From NCBI RefSeq assembly GCF_001704415.2, contig NC_030816.1, forward strand, positions 79,563,713 through 79,627,712: DNA of 64,000 bases, written 5' to 3'. The DNA comes from Capra hircus (Eukaryota > Chordata > Mammalia > Artiodactyla > Bovidae). The notes under the pieces are model-generated. The model was not told the origin of the DNA. It did not search any database and was given only the letters and a program-made list of their open reading frames with translations. Both the position numbers and the translations under genes were made by a program. Shown here one piece after another: positions 44,180 to 56,028 of this stretch (within the stretch, counting starts at the first letter, position 1; each line of letters starts with the position of its first letter).

Positions 44180-46290
44180 TGTCAATCAGTTCAGTCAGTT
44201 CAGTCACTCAGTCATGTCAGACTCTTTACGACCCTATGGACTGCAAAAGGCCAGGCTTCCCTGTCCATCACCAACTCCTGGAGCTTACTCAAACTCATGT
44301 TCATCCAGTTGGTGATGCCATCCAACCATCTCAGCCTCTGTCATCCCCTTCTCCTCCCACCTTCAATCTTTCCCAGCATCAGGGTCTTTTCCAATAAGTC
44401 AGCTCTTTGCATCGGGTAGCCAAAATATTGGAATTTCAGCTTCAGCATCAGTCCTTCCAATGAATATTCAGGGTTGATTTCCTTTAGGATTGACTGGTTG
44501 GATCACTGTGAAGTCCAAGGGACTCTCAAGAGTCTTCTCTAACACCACAGTTCAAAAGCATCAATTCTTCAGCGCTCAGCCTTCTTCATAGTCTAACTCT
44601 CACATCCATACATGAAAAACCATAGCTTTGACTAGATGGACCTTTGTTGGCAAAGTAATGTCTCTGTTTTTTAGTATGCTGTCTAGGTTGGTCATAGCTT
44701 TTCTTTCAAGGAACAAGTGTCTTTTAATTCCATGGCTGCAGTCACCATCTGCTGTGATTTTGGAACCCAAGAAAATAAAGTCTGTCACTGTTTCCATTGT
44801 TTCCCCATCTATTTGCCATGAAGTGATGGGACCGGATGCCATGATCTTAGTTTTCTGAATGCCGAGCTTTAAGCCAACTTTTTCACTCTCCACTTTCAAC
44901 TTCATCAAGAGGCTCTTTTGTTCCTCTTCACTTTCTGCCACAAGGGTGCTGTCATCTGTGTGTCTGAGGTTATTGATATTTCTCCCAGCAATCTTGATTC
45001 CAGTTTGTGCTTCATCCAGCCCAGCATTTATCATGATGTACTCTGCATATAAATTAAATAAGCAGGGTAACAATATACAGCCTTGACATACTCTTTTCCC
45101 AATTTGGAACCAGTCTGTTGTTTCATGTCCAATTCTAACTGTTGCTTCTTGACCTCCATACAGATTTCTCAAGAGGCAGGTCTAGTGGTCTGGTATTCCC
45201 ATCCCTTTAAAAATTTTCCACAGTTTTCTGTGATCCACACAATCAAAGTCTTTGGCATAGTCAATAAAGCAGAAGTAGATATTTTTCTGGAACTCTTTTG
45301 CTTTTTTGATGATCCAGTGGATGTTGGCTATTTGATCTCTGGTTCCTCTGTCTTTTCTAAATCCAGCTTGAACATCTAGAAGTTCTTGTTTCATGTACTG
45401 TTGAAGACTGGCTTGGAGAGTTTAAGCATTACTTTGCTAATGTGTGAGATGAGTGCAATTGTGCGATAGTATGAATATTCTTTGGCATTGCCTTTCTTTG
45501 GGATTGAAATGAAAACTAACCTTTTCCAGTCCTGTGGCCACTACTGAGTTTTCCAAATTTGCTGGCATATTGAGTGCAGCACTTTCACAGCATCAACATT
45601 TAGGATTTGGAATAGATCAACTGGAATTCAATCACCTCCACTAGCTTTGTTCATAGTGATACTTCCTAAGGCCCACTTGACTTCACATTCTAGGATGTCT
45701 GGCTCTAGGTGAGTGATCACACCATTGCGGTTATCTGGATCATGAAGATCATTTTTGTATAGTTTTTCTGTATATTCTTGCCACCACTTCTTAATATCTT
45801 CTGCTTCTGTTAGGTCCATACCATTTCTGTCCTTTATTGTGCCCATCTTTGCATGAAATGTTCCCCTGGTATCTACTTTTCTTGAAGAGATCTCTAGTCT
45901 TTCCCATTCTATTGTTTTCCTCTATTTCTTTGCACTGATCACTGAGAAAGGCTTTCTTATTTCTCCTTGCTATTCTTTGGAACTCTGCATTCAAATGGAT
46001 ATATCTTTCCTTCTCTACTTTGCCTTTCACTTCTCTTCTTTTCTCAGCTATTTTTAAGGCCTCCTCAGACAACCATTTTGCCATTTTGCATTTCTTTTTC
46101 TTGGGGATCGTCTTGATCGCTGCCCCCTGTACAATGTCACAAACCTCTACCGTAGTTCTTCAGGCACTCTGTCTATCAGATCCAATCCCTTGAATCTATT
46201 TCTCACTTCCACTGTATAATCATAAGAGATTTGATTTAGGTCATACCTGAATGGTATAATGGTTTTATTACTTTCTTCAATTTAAGTATT
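44180..46290 (-). mobile_element. BovB LINE, ~2.1 kb, antisense (longest copy)
   Basis: Antisense BovB from the complemented tail ('cagttcagtcactcagtcat') through the whole reverse transcriptase to the end of the endonuclease domain ('ttgatttaggtcatacctga'). It breaks off at 'cttcaatttaag'. The 5' third is missing. A 3' stretch is lost near 44610 ('ccatacatgaaaaaccatag', where other copies have 'catgactactggaaaaa'). No reliable TSD was found. Confidence 0.95.
44600..46084 (-). pseudogene. BovB reverse transcriptase, multiply broken
   Basis: Reading on the minus strand: a linker piece (45791-46084), then 45628-45846 with 'NKASGGD', then 45182-45394 with 'DVQAGFRKDRGTRDQIANI' and the motif-A-like 'CFIDYAKDFDCVDH'. 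The last piece, 44600-45172, has 'CQGCILLPCLFNLYAEYI' and the catalytic loop as HTDD in place of YADD. The pieces lie in different frames with stops between them. The changed catalytic tyrosine/alanine and the frame breaks show a dead copy, though it gives the fullest view of BovB polymerase order here. Confidence 0.93.
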
Positions 46291-47049
46291 CATTTTTCAC
46301 TTAGATAAGGAATGACTGGGAAATGTTAAAGCTTCTAGCTGCTGACCATGCCTGACATCACAGGGTGGTGTTGGTAAGCAGCGTGCAGTCTGTACAATCA
46401 CCCTGGAAGCTCTTAAGCTATATTGCAGCATGATTTAAGGGTGGTTGAGGATTCCAGAATCAGGAAGGGACAAGGATCTGGGGAAACTTATCTTTTTCTG
46501 GAGCCGACCATCAGAAGCCAATGCATTTGTCCAAAGAAAGTTAGGGAGCTCAGGCTTGATTGGACAAGAATAGAAATCAGTGACATAAACTAGATGTTGC
46601 AGCCAGAATGCTGGCAGTCAAAATTAAGCAGGTGCTGGCTATGTGATTTAAGGCCTAGGGCTTGGAGAGGATGCTACAAGATGAAGTCTGACTTTATAGC
46701 AAGACAACAATCCCAGAGCATTCGTTTTGACCTGGCTGAGTATGACACCATCTAGGGGCAGGCTTCCATTTAGCGAGGGGGCATATAGGTACCATGCAGA
46801 AATTTAAGATCTGTCTGCATTAGCTCTGTGATGCTAGCCTAAGTCCAGATGGCACAGTTAACTTCATACTTCACATGGAGGTGCTGTGGGTTTCAACCTG
46901 CTTCCTGCTCAATTCTAGAAGGCTCAGGAACCAGGAATGGATCTCCAACAGGGGAAATGCACTGGGCACTACAGCTATGGTTTGAGAAAGGAAAGGGCTG
47001 AAAAAGTCAATTCATCAAGAAGTTAGCACTGAGTCTTTTCTTTTCAATT
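46291..47049. other. Single-copy, moderately GC-rich interval
   Basis: No family repeat or gene recognised. The composition differs from the AT-rich surroundings. Confidence 0.5.
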
Positions 47050-47182
47050 TTTAAAAAATAAAAAATAATAATTATTTTTACCACGTGGCATGTATGATTT
47101 TAGTTCCTTGACTAGGGATTGAACCTGCAGCCTCTGCAGTCAAAACACAGAATCTTAACCACTGGACCAACAGGGAAGTCCT
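47050..47182 (-). mobile_element. CHR-type tRNA-Glu SINE, antisense
   Basis: Complemented CHR-like SINE: 'tggcatgtatgattttagtt', 'ccttgactagggattgaacc' (complemented B box), 'cttaaccactggaccaacag' and 'ggaagtcc' (complemented head). CHR SINEs are shared with whales and hippos and are older than Bov-tA. Confidence 0.82.
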
Positions 47183-47491
47183 AGTAGGGTCTTGTTTCCC
47201 AGAATTCCCTTCCATTTGTAACACATATTTCTAACTCTAAATATGTGTCAACATGTCAATTTGCAGCCCAGTGCTATCCCTCCCACAAGACACGTTTCTA
47301 ATCCCAGTTTAGTGTCAGGTAGGAGCTTCTCAAGGAAAAAGGACAAATAAGTCTGGACTTAGAAGAGGCTTTTTTCAAAATGATTATCGCAAGAGGAAGA
47401 GAGGGACTATTACAAATAGGGTGAGGACTGAGACCTAATGGGACCTAATGGTCTGCAAGTATGTCAGAAGTTCAGCAAAAAGAGCTTCCTT
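47183..47491. other. Single-copy interval
   Basis: No feature recognised. Confidence 0.5.
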
Positions 47492-47508
47492 TGTTGTTGT
47501 TATTTTAT

Positions 47509-47591
47509 TTTTTTTAATTTTTATTTTTACTTTATTTTACTTTACAATACTGTATTGGTTTTGCCATACATTGACTTGAATCCACCACGGG
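47509..47591 (-). mobile_element. Very short ruminant L1 3' end, 17-bp TSD
   Basis: Only 83 bp: a complemented poly(A)-like T-rich start, then 'actttacaatactgtattgg' and 'ttttgccatacattgacttg', i.e. the last bases of an L1-BT-like element. Its perfect 17-bp duplication 'tgttgttgttattttat' lies at 47492-47508 and 47592-47608. The lack of decay points to a recent insertion. Confidence 0.93.
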
Positions 47592-47608
47592 TGTTGTTGT
47601 TATTTTAT

Positions 47609-49933
47609 AGAGAGGTGTAGACAAAGCTAGAGAGAACTGAATGTGAGAAATGGGATAGATGAAAAGGTGGCATAACCGGATAGAAGATCAGAGAAGTTTT
47701 ACCCCAAGGCCAGCTTGTTCTCAGCTGAGGTTGGGCTAAAGTTCAGTTACCTGGGGAAGGAGAGACATTTACCTAAAGTTTGGTCAATAAATATTTTGTT
47801 TAGAATAATTAACAGTTCAGCTCATCGTTAGGTAAAGAAAGAATTTTGAGTGTCTGTGTCTAACCTCTAGCTATCTGCTACCTAGTTGCTACTTATCCTG
47901 ACCTTCAGGAGTCCTTACATCTCAGGTCTTCACCATTCTAGTTTCCCAATGAAAAGGGGACAAAGGATGGTTTCCCTGAAGTTACTGCTGAAAGGTTTAC
48001 TTATTAGCTTACTCCCTGGGCACCTAGTCATCTAGACCCGCTGGTAAACTGCTGAGCTTATATGAATTTATAAAATGCCCTTTCTACTGCATACATTATC
48101 CATCAGTGAAATCCACTTATTGGGCTCAATACATTGAAGGAATTAAAAATTTTCATACCACGAACACTCCATTTCTGGATAACTGACTGCATGTCTTCTT
48201 GCTTCATGTGAGTACAAGGGCTTGACTCCGCCAAGGTCATAAAAATTATCCTTATAGTGACCTAATGATGGATAAGAGAAAGGATGTGCTATTTCTGTGT
48301 AAATGAAACCATCCAGTAGTTCACTTTTTCCTGAATATATTTAAAAAATAAAAATCCATAGGGTGCCAGGCCATTGGCCTGGGAGGCAAGAAGGGCTAGC
48401 TCTAATCCAAATATACTGTTCTGATTAAAAAACCACATTTTTATTCATATAAAGTATTTATTAAGGTATTGGATTTTATAAACTGTTTGGTCCTGGAGTC
48501 TTTATTTTAAAAAGGTTATTCTGAATGCATTACCAAGTATCCTGTGGAATATTTCACATAAAAGGAAGCAGAAATGTATAACTGTAAACAGGCTAATTGT
48601 ATGCAGATATAAATTATGGATGTTGGTCTTATGAAAAAGCATTGCTGACTTGCAGGGGTCTTACTCAGCAGCTCTGCGTCTTGTCTAAGGGGATATTTAG
48701 TATGGCTGTGATGTGCAGAATTTAAAACAAAACTTTAAATTCTGGAGAATAAAATACAGCCCAATTGAGCTAAGACCACACCGTTGGGAAAATGAGGTCT
48801 TTCGTTTATTTTATTGCTGTTGACGTTGACGTTCATTGGGTCTGTTATGCTCTACATGTTCTTGTCTCCAGATGCTGTGCAAAAGCGAAGGTCTGGTAAG
48901 GGCGTTTTACAGTTAAGCAATGCTTCTTGATGGTCCACTGCAGTAACTCTGTCTCCTGGTTTTCATCACTGAAGCGGGCACGTGGACCTCACAAGTAAAG
49001 TTAAGAAAGGGAGACCTTTGGAGCCTCCAGTGACATAGGTTACTCAAGCTTCTTTCTTCCCCCATCCACAAAGCAAGTGCAGATACGAAACTTACAAAAC
49101 ACGTCAAGTTGAAATGTGCAGACAGAAAGAACTATGACATGACTATACCCCTTCTGGTGGATAATATTCCAGAAAACCACCAATTTTTATCTAAGCTGTA
49201 CCAACAAGTTTCACCTTGAATTAGAGACACTGCCCCATCGCATTCTAAAGCACTGAGAAAATATGGAAAATGAACAGTTTCACACCTGTAAAATAATTGA
49301 CCTGATAGTTTATGATACACGACACAAAATATTGCAGAGGTTTATGTGGACAGCATAAACCTTCAGCTGACACGTAACGTAAATGCTTCACAGTAAATAA
49401 TTGACGAGCACAGGCTGACTCTCCAGCCATCAGCTACCTACTTGTTAGTCCAGGGAAAAAGTTAGGACCAGAAATATGAGCAAAGAACTTTTATTCTTAT
49501 TTTAAATCATGAGTAGTACATTTGGTATTTAAAATCAATACGAGTTTCTCGGATACACAAAAACAGAATATGTCAAAATAATTTATAATTTGGTTTAAAG
49601 AAATCAGCCTAGGTATTAACTCTCTGAAAGGAAAGAAGCATTGTATGGCAGAGTGTCTCCGTGTGATACACTCAAAACCCAAAATCTACAGCTGTGCACT
49701 GGGTCTGCTCTTTCCCTTGGGTCATAATGTTTGTCAGGAAGTCACATCTCAAGAACTTGTTTTGCTCTGTGGCTCAGACTATAGACCAGACTATCTGGAA
49801 GATATTTGGGCTCAGTCTTTCAGTTTTGTAAACACTTGCTCTCTCTCCCTATTGCTTCTCTTTACCCCACCCCATTTTAAGGGCTCCTCACAGTGACTCT
49901 CCCTTCTCAGCAACTTCAAATTCTCTTGTTGTT
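47609..49933. other. 2.3-kb single-copy interval
   Basis: No recognised ruminant SINE, BovB or gene. It contains the CpG/TGACGT patch listed separately. The ORF at 49645-49896 (83 codons) has no known domain. Confidence 0.5.
48780..49405. promoter_or_regulatory. CpG-retaining patch with tandem TGACGT
   Basis: About 15 CpGs by eye in ~630 bp of unique sequence. Two adjacent TGACGT words (48821-48826, 48827-48832) resemble CRE/ATF half-sites. 'ggcacgtgg' near 48977 carries a CACGTG E-box. This is only a candidate: no promoter, exon or conservation evidence can be read from the sequence. Confidence 0.3.
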
Positions 49934-50100
49934 TCGTGACCCCATGGACTATGTAGGCTCCTCTGTCCCTGGCACTTCCTAGGCAAGAATACGCGAGTGG
50001 GTTGCCATTCCCTTCTCCAGGGGATCTTCCCACCCAGGGACTGAACCTAGGTCTCCTGCCTTACAGGTGGATTCTTTACTTCTGATCTACCAGGGAAGCC
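49934..50100 (-). mobile_element. Bov-tA SINE, antisense, shortened
   Basis: Complemented Bov-tA lacking its extreme 3' end: 'tttcgtgaccccatggacta' to 'acttctgatctaccagggaa'. A deletion removes 'cagtccaccag' after 'ggactat'. Confidence 0.92.
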
Positions 50101-50423
50101 AGTTCAAAACCACTTAGCTGGGATATAATGCCCAGGGCATGTTCAGCCAATTTAGTGGGTTAAGCAATTTGAATAAACTAGTTTGTCTCAAAGAGTTAAC
50201 AAAAAGTGCCTCTCTAAACCAACATGTTGAATATTTAGATTTCCTTTAGGAGCTTCAAAAATGTCCTTTGAGCTAGCACTGTGAGATCATCTACTTGGTG
50301 AATATTCAATGAATGCTAATTGCAAGCCAAAACATTATGAAAATATTCTCTTAATAGCCCAGCAAGTTAGGCGCAAGCCCACTTTTAAGATGATAGGACC
50401 TTCTGGGTGGTGGGAGACTAAGA
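50101..50423. other. Single-copy interval
   Basis: No feature recognised. Confidence 0.5.
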
Positions 50424-50578
50424 CTTCCAGTGGCTAACACTTCACGCTCCCAATACAGGGAACCAGGGTTCGATCCCTGGTTAGGGAACTAGATCCCACG
50501 TGCCCCAAAGAAAAGATCCCATGTATTACAACTAAGATCCAATGCAGACAAATAGATAAATGAATATTGTTTTAAAAG
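50424..50578 (+). mobile_element. CHR-type tRNA-Glu SINE, sense
   Basis: Head 'cttccagtggctaacacttc', a near-perfect B box 'ggttcgatccctggttaggg', then 'actagatcccacgtgcccca' and an A-rich tail with 'aaatagataaatgaat'. It is the sense counterpart of the copy at 47050. Confidence 0.82.
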
Positions 50579-50933
50579 ATAAAAGAAATTAGGGTCAGAG
50601 ATCAAAGATTTGTTGCTGCTTCATGCTGCCTTTTATCATTCTTCTTGGATGTTGAATTTACAAAGCTCAGTTAAAGGCAGCCTAGCAGATGATTTGGTTA
50701 ATTGAAGATGTGTGCACAGCCAAATTTCCTTCCGGTCTGAGGCTTGATAATCCTGTTTGATCATCTCTGTTGCCTCAGTTTTCCACATAATCATCAAAGA
50801 GACTCTTCCCTTAGGGCTGGGTAGACTTGGCTTTGTTTGAAGTTTTGGCCACTGTATGCTGCTATTCTGTTCACAGCAAATAGAATGACTCCTCAAAGTG
50901 TTGTTATATTTTAGGTTGTTCTGTCGCTACATC
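50579..50933. other. Single-copy interval
   Basis: An 86-codon minus ORF at 50636-50896 has no recognised domain. No repeat is recognised. Confidence 0.5.
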
Positions 50934-51004
50934 GTTCAGTTGCTCAGCTAAGTTGTCCAGTCCAACCCTTTGTGACCCCTGGACTGCAGCATGGCTCCTC
51001 TGTC
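50934..51004 (-). mobile_element. Bov-A/BovB tail remnant, antisense
   Basis: 'gttcagttgctcagctaagt', 'tgtgacccctggactgcagc', 'atggctcctctgtcc': about 70 bp of the shared SINE/BovB 3' end, complemented, with internal deletions. Confidence 0.8.
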
Positions 51005-51033
51005 CTTAATATATTCGGTCCACATATTTAAAA

Positions 51034-51259
51034 TCTTCAGTTCAGTTCAGTTGCTCAGTCATGTCTGACTCTTTGTGACCCCATGGACTGCAGCACGCCA
51101 GGCTTCCCTGTCCATCACAACCTCCAGAGCTTGTTCAAACTCATGTCCATTGAATCAGTGATGCCATCCAACCATCTCATCCTCTGTCATCCTCTTCTCC
51201 TCCTGCCTTCAATCTTTCCCAGCATCAGAGTCTTTTCCAATGAGTCAGTTCTTCGCATC
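51034..51259 (-). mobile_element. BovB LINE 3' end, 226 bp, antisense
   Basis: Antisense 3' terminus from 'cagttcagttgctcagtcat' to 'caatgagtcagttcttcgca'. The flanks 'atttaaaa' at 51026-51033 and 51260-51267 form a short duplication. It is the shortest BovB in the window. Confidence 0.93.
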
Positions 51260-51267
51260 ATTTAAAA

Positions 51268-52404
51268 CTTTATGTCATAGTATTTATTCAATATTCACCA
51301 GTTCAGGACTAACAAAGGTTCCTGAAAGTGTTGAAAGATGGAGTGACTTTTTGTTTAGCTGTTCAGGGCTATTTCCTCCACCCATCCTAACTGGCCCAGT
51401 AAGAGCCTCCCTAAGGTAAGCATTTCCTCTATTGGAAAATAAGACTGATGAGTAAATGATGAATTTTAAGACACAACTAAACCCCTACTTGGTTAGACAA
51501 ATTATCTCAGTTCAGACAAGTGGGCTCATTTACTATAATCCAAAGTTTAAAATACATTTTTTACTACTACTAAGATAGCTCTGTAAATATAACAAAAAAT
51601 GCCTGCTAATAAAGATTATTGTATCTGAAAATTATTGCTATAATAACTAGAACTCTCAATAAAATTTCCAAGAAACTTGATGCTTTTTTCTCCCAGGAGA
51701 GAAATTATACTTGTGTATAAAAACTTTTTGATGTTGTAAAAATACTCTAAGAGGATTCTGGAAGGCACTTCTAGTGGGGCACGAAAGAACTGAATTATCA
51801 AAGGGAACCCTAGAAAAGTGGGGGGAATTCATATGAATTCGGAAAGACTTAATGAGCTCATCTCTGACCTTTCCTCTACCTAGAGTCTGCAAATCAGCTG
51901 AGAGCAGGAGTCATTTCAGGCTGAAACTTGGCCTTTGGTGGGCAGCCATAAAAGCGTAGGGGACCTTTGATCCAGGAAAAGATGAAGAGCTATTTCTGGC
52001 TATTAGAGGTGCTCAAGTAATGCATACCTCCCTCAGGCAAGCAACCCTGAACTCAAGGTTCCCTGGGCCCAGGTGTGAGCTCAGACTACCAAGTGGCAAA
52101 GGAACTTTTATCAAAGCGTCAGCCACAGCATTCTTATTCCTCGTGTGACTGAGTCCTCAAATTGAGTTTGGACCATGAAATTGGACTGTGTTTCATCATC
52201 AAATAGATTAAATATGGTAATTTGGGGATGAAACCCATTCCTTTCTTTTTTTTTTCAGATATTCTGTGGTTATTGGTTTCATCTTTAAATCAGAAGACGT
52301 GATTGCTCATATTTAGATGTCAAAACCACCCGATTCCATCATCCTCATTTCCAGAGTCAGGACGAGTCAAAATTTCAGATTCTAATAATGAATTATGAGC
52401 ACTT
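51268..52404. other. Single-copy interval
   Basis: No recognised gene or repeat. A T-run lies at 52239-52255. Confidence 0.5.
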
Positions 52405-52414
52405 GACCCACCAT

Positions 52415-52873
52415 TCAGTTCAGTTCAGTTCAGTCACTCAGTCGTGTCTGATTCTGTGCGACCCCATGAACCGCAGCACGGCAGGCCTCCCTATCCACCA
52501 CCAACTCCCGGAGTCCACCCAAACCCATGTCCATCGAGTCGATGATGCCATCCAACCATCTCATCCTCTGTCATCCCCTTCTCTTCCTGCCTTCAATCTT
52601 TCCCAGCATCAGAGTCTTTTCCAATGAGTCAGCTCTTCGCTTGAGGTGGCCAAAGTATTGGAGTTTCAGCTTCAACATCAGTCCTTCCAATGAATATTCA
52701 GGACTGATTTCCTTTAGGATGGACTGGTTGTATCTCCTTGCAGTCCAAGGGACTCTCAAGAGTCTTCTCCAACACCACAGTTCAAAAACATCAATTCTTT
52801 GTCACTCAGCTTTCTTTATAGTCTAACTCTCACATCCATACATGACTACTGGAAAAAAACATAGCCTTAACTA
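52415..52873 (-). mobile_element. BovB LINE, ~460 bp, antisense, TSD
   Basis: Antisense BovB 3' end from repeated 'cagttcagtt' to 'ggaaaaaaacatagccttaa'. The duplication is 'gacccaccat' (52405-52414) and 'gacccacccat' (52874-52884), differing by one base insertion. Minus frame 52571-52759 is a dead reverse-transcriptase end. Confidence 0.95.
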
Positions 52874-52918
52874 GACCCACCCATACCCACATATAAATCC
52901 ACTCCCAACCACACACAT

Positions 52919-52966
52919 ATTTATATGTATTTTATATATACATATAAATATAAAATACATATAAAT
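52919..52966. repeat. 19-bp perfect AT palindrome, cruciform-prone
   Basis: Arms at 52919-52937 and 52948-52966 are exact complements (inner part 'gtattttatat' / 'atataaaatac'). They are separated by 10 nt. The block lies in a (TA)-rich stretch that extends to about 53000. Confidence 0.9.
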
Positions 52967-53000
52967 TATATATAAAATAATATATATAATATATATATCA

Positions 53001-53592
53001 TGCAATGTAGTAACTCACATTCAAATGATAAATAAATTTAACAATAAGCTAAATTAAAAGAGGGAATTTTGTTGAAAAAAATCAGTACTTCTGTGCTTGG
53101 TCAAGAACCCAATAAAGATAGTTATAAAATTAAGATCAGAAGTCAACAGACTCAAAAATGCAAAACATATTTTTGCATGAAAACGATGAGAAAAGGCTTT
53201 GTTTGCCTTGTGAAGAATATCTGTCTGTGCATTAGGGTTGAGGGACACTATTTGGGATCAGTTTTTCCACTGCATGAACTAGGAAGCTTAGAGAGTGTGT
53301 GAATTCATGGTTTCTGTTGATTTAAGTGATTTGTGTTTAATTTATTCATCAGTGAGTACGGAATAAATACAAATGAAACAAAAATGTTTAAATATGTGTG
53401 CATAATATATAAAAATGTTGATAACTCATCCTAACATTCAGAGCCTCAAAAGCTAGAATGTATCACTCAGAATTCAAAGATTTCAACCCTTCTGCTACTC
53501 TGTCACCAACTTGGACAGAGAGAAAATACAAAAGAGTACTTGTGAACTGACTTGACCTATTTCAGGAGTTGTAGCACAAACCACCCTCTTTT
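53001..53592. other. Single-copy AT-rich interval
   Basis: No gene called. The 77-codon plus ORF at 53069-53302 has no recognised domain. Confidence 0.5.
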
Positions 53593-54035
53593 TTTTAAAA
53601 AATAACATTGAAGTAGAGATGACTTACAATACTATATTCATTTCAGGTATACAGTAAAGAGACTCAGTTATACACACATGTAATATATACATATATATTA
53701 GATTATTTTCCGCTATAGGTTATTACAGAATGTTGAATATAGTTCCCTGTGCCATAGAGTAAACCTTTGGTGTGTATCTGTTTTCTGTAGTTTGTATCTG
53801 TTAAACCCATACCCCTAGTTTATCCCTTCTGCCTTCCCTTTTCCCTTTGGTGGCTTTGTTTTCTATGTCTGTGAGTCTGTTTCTGTTTTGTATATAGATT
53901 TGTTTGTACTATTCTTTTAGATTCCATAAATAAGTGATATTATATAATATTTGTCTTCCTCTGTCTGACTTAAGCACAATCATCTCTAGGCCCATCCATG
54001 TTGCTGCAAATGGCATTGTTTCATTCTATGTTATG
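53593..54035 (-). mobile_element. Artiodactyl L1 3' end, antisense
   Basis: The complement of the L1 text seen at 20311: 'tatattcatttcaggtatac', 'gaatatagttccctgtgcca', 'ggctttgttttctatgtctg', 'agattccataaataagtgat', 'aggcccatccatgttgctgc'. 5'-truncated. Confidence 0.9.
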
Positions 54036-54165
54036 GCTGCAGCTCAGACTACTCTTAATAACTAACCATATTTGTTCTTAAACTAAGTCTCTCTGATATG
54101 TTTTTCCTACACATTTATTGCCACAATCCTATTGGCTATTTTTTTTAGCTACAAAAGTGTTCGCT
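54036..54165. other. Pre-insertion flank of the inverted BovB
   Basis: Unique AT-rich sequence that ends in the left copy of the 12-bp duplication; it continues on the far side at 56055. Confidence 0.6.
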
Positions 54166-54612
54166 AATCTTTATAGGGATTTGATTTAGGTCATACCTGA
54201 ATGGTCTAGTGGTTTTCCCTACTTTCTTCAATTTAAGTCTGAATTTGGTAATAAGGAGTTCATGATCTGAGCCACAGTCAGCTCCTGGTCTTGTTTTTGT
54301 TGACTGTATAGAGCTTCTCCATCTTTGGCTGCATAGAATATAATCAATCTGATTTCGGTGTTGACCGTCTGGGGATGTCCATGTGTAGAGCCTTCTCTTG
54401 TGTTGTTGGAAGAGGGTGCTTGCTATGACCAGTGCATTTTTTTTGGCAAAACTCTATAGTCTTTGCCCTGCTTCATTCCACATTCCAAAGCCAAATTTGC
54501 CTGTTACTCCAGGTGTTTCTTGACTTCCTACTTTTGCATTCCAGTCCCCTATAATGAAAAGGACATCTTTTTTGGGTGTTAGTTCTAAAAGGTCTTGTAG
54601 GTCTTCATAAAA

Positions 54613-54933
54613 TCATTCAACTTCAGCTTCTTCAGCATTACTGGTTGGGGCATAGACTTGAATTACTGTGATATTGAACGGTTTGCCTTGGAGACGAACA
54701 GAGATCATTCTGTCATTTTTAAGATTGCATCCAAGTACTGCATTTCGGACTCTTTTGTTGACCATGATGGCTACTCCATTTTGTCTGAGGGATTCCTGCC
54801 CGCAGTAGTAGATATAATGGTCATCTGAGTTAAATTCACCCATTCCAGTCCACTTTAGTTCGCTGATTCCTAGAATGTCAACGTTCACCCTTGCCATCTC
54901 TTGTTTGACCACTTCCAATTTGCCTTGATTCAT
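54613..54933 (-). pseudogene. BovB AP-endonuclease fragment
   Basis: A 106-codon minus-strand frame with hallmarks of the APE-type endonuclease that nicks target DNA for non-LTR retrotransposons: 'VDILGISELKWTG', with the metal-binding Glu, and later 'VIQVYAPTSNAEEAEVE'. It is the only endonuclease-coding piece in the window. The frame ends at a stop inside the domain and the rest of the protein is missing or inverted, so it is non-functional. Confidence 0.93.
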
Positions 54934-55410
54934 GGACCTGACATTTCAGGTTCTTATGCAATATTGCTCTTTACAGCATCGGATCTTGCTTCTATCACCA
55001 GTCACATCCACAACTGGGTATTGTTTTTGCTTTGGCTCCATCCCTTCATTCTTTCTGTAGTTATTTCTCCTGATCTCCAGTAGCATGTTGGGCACCTAAT
55101 GACCTGGGGCGTTCCTCTTTTGGTATCCTATCATATTGCCATTTCATACTGTTCATGGGGTTCTCAAGGCAAGAATACTGAAGTGGCTTGCCAGTCCCTT
55201 CTCCAGTGGACCACATTCTGTCAGATCTCTCCGCCATGACCTGCCCATCTTGGGTTGCCCCGCAGGCATGGCTTGGTTTCATTGAGTTAGACGAGGCTGT
55301 GGTCCTAGTATGATTAGATTGGCTAGTTTATTGTGAGTATGGTTTCAGTGTGTCTCCCCTCTGATGCCCTCTTGCAACACCTACCATCTTACTTGGGTTT
55401 CTCTTACCTT

Positions 55411-56028
55411 AGATGGGGAAACAGTGGAAACAGTGTCAGACTTTATTTTTGGGGCTCCAAAATCACTGCAGATGGTGACTGCAGCCGTGAAATTAAAAGA
55501 TGCTTACTCCTTAGAAGAAAAGTTATGACCAACCTAGATAGCATATTCAAAAGCAGAGACATTACTTTGCCGACTAAGGTCCGTCTAGTCAAGGCTATGG
55601 TTTTTCCTGTGGTCATGTGTGGATGTGAGAGTTGGACTGTGAAGAAGGCTGAGCACTGAAGAATTGATGCATTTGAACTGCGGTGTTGGAGAAGACTCTT
55701 GAGAGTCCCTTGGACTGCAAGGAGATCCAACCAGTCCATTCTGAAAGAGATCAACCCTGGGATTTCTTTGGAAGAAATGATGCTAAAGCTGAAACTCCAG
55801 TACTTTGGCCACCTCATGAGAAGAGTTGACTCATTGGAAAAAACTCTGATTCTGGAAGGGATTGGGGGCAGGAGGAGAAGGAGACGACCGAGGATGAGAT
55901 GGCTGGATGGCATCACGGACTCGATGGATGTGAGTCGCAATGAACTTCGGGAGATGGTGATGAACAGGGAGGCCTGGCGTGCTGCAATTCATGGGGTTGC
56001 TAAGAGTTGGGCACAACTGAGCGACTGA
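55411..56028 (+). pseudogene. BovB reverse transcriptase C-terminal fragment
   Basis: Plus frames 55333-55659 and 55699-56028 give 'FKSRDITLPTKVRLVKAMVF', then a stop in place of a residue after 'KKAEH'. 'MRVPWTARRSNQSILKEI' and 'GGRRRRRRPRMRWLDGITD' follow, ending at the SINE-like tail. One stop separates two halves that are otherwise in register. It lacks the catalytic palm. Confidence 0.92.

Noticed and set aside
44600..45172. 190-codon minus ORF, the longest in the window
   Set aside because: It is BovB reverse transcriptase (motif 'QGCILLPCLFNLYAEYI'), with an altered catalytic loop and frame breaks on both sides. It is not a host gene.
55443..55940. 165-codon minus ORF
   Set aside because: It is the antisense reading of the BovB 3' end. 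The true coding frames there are on the plus strand.
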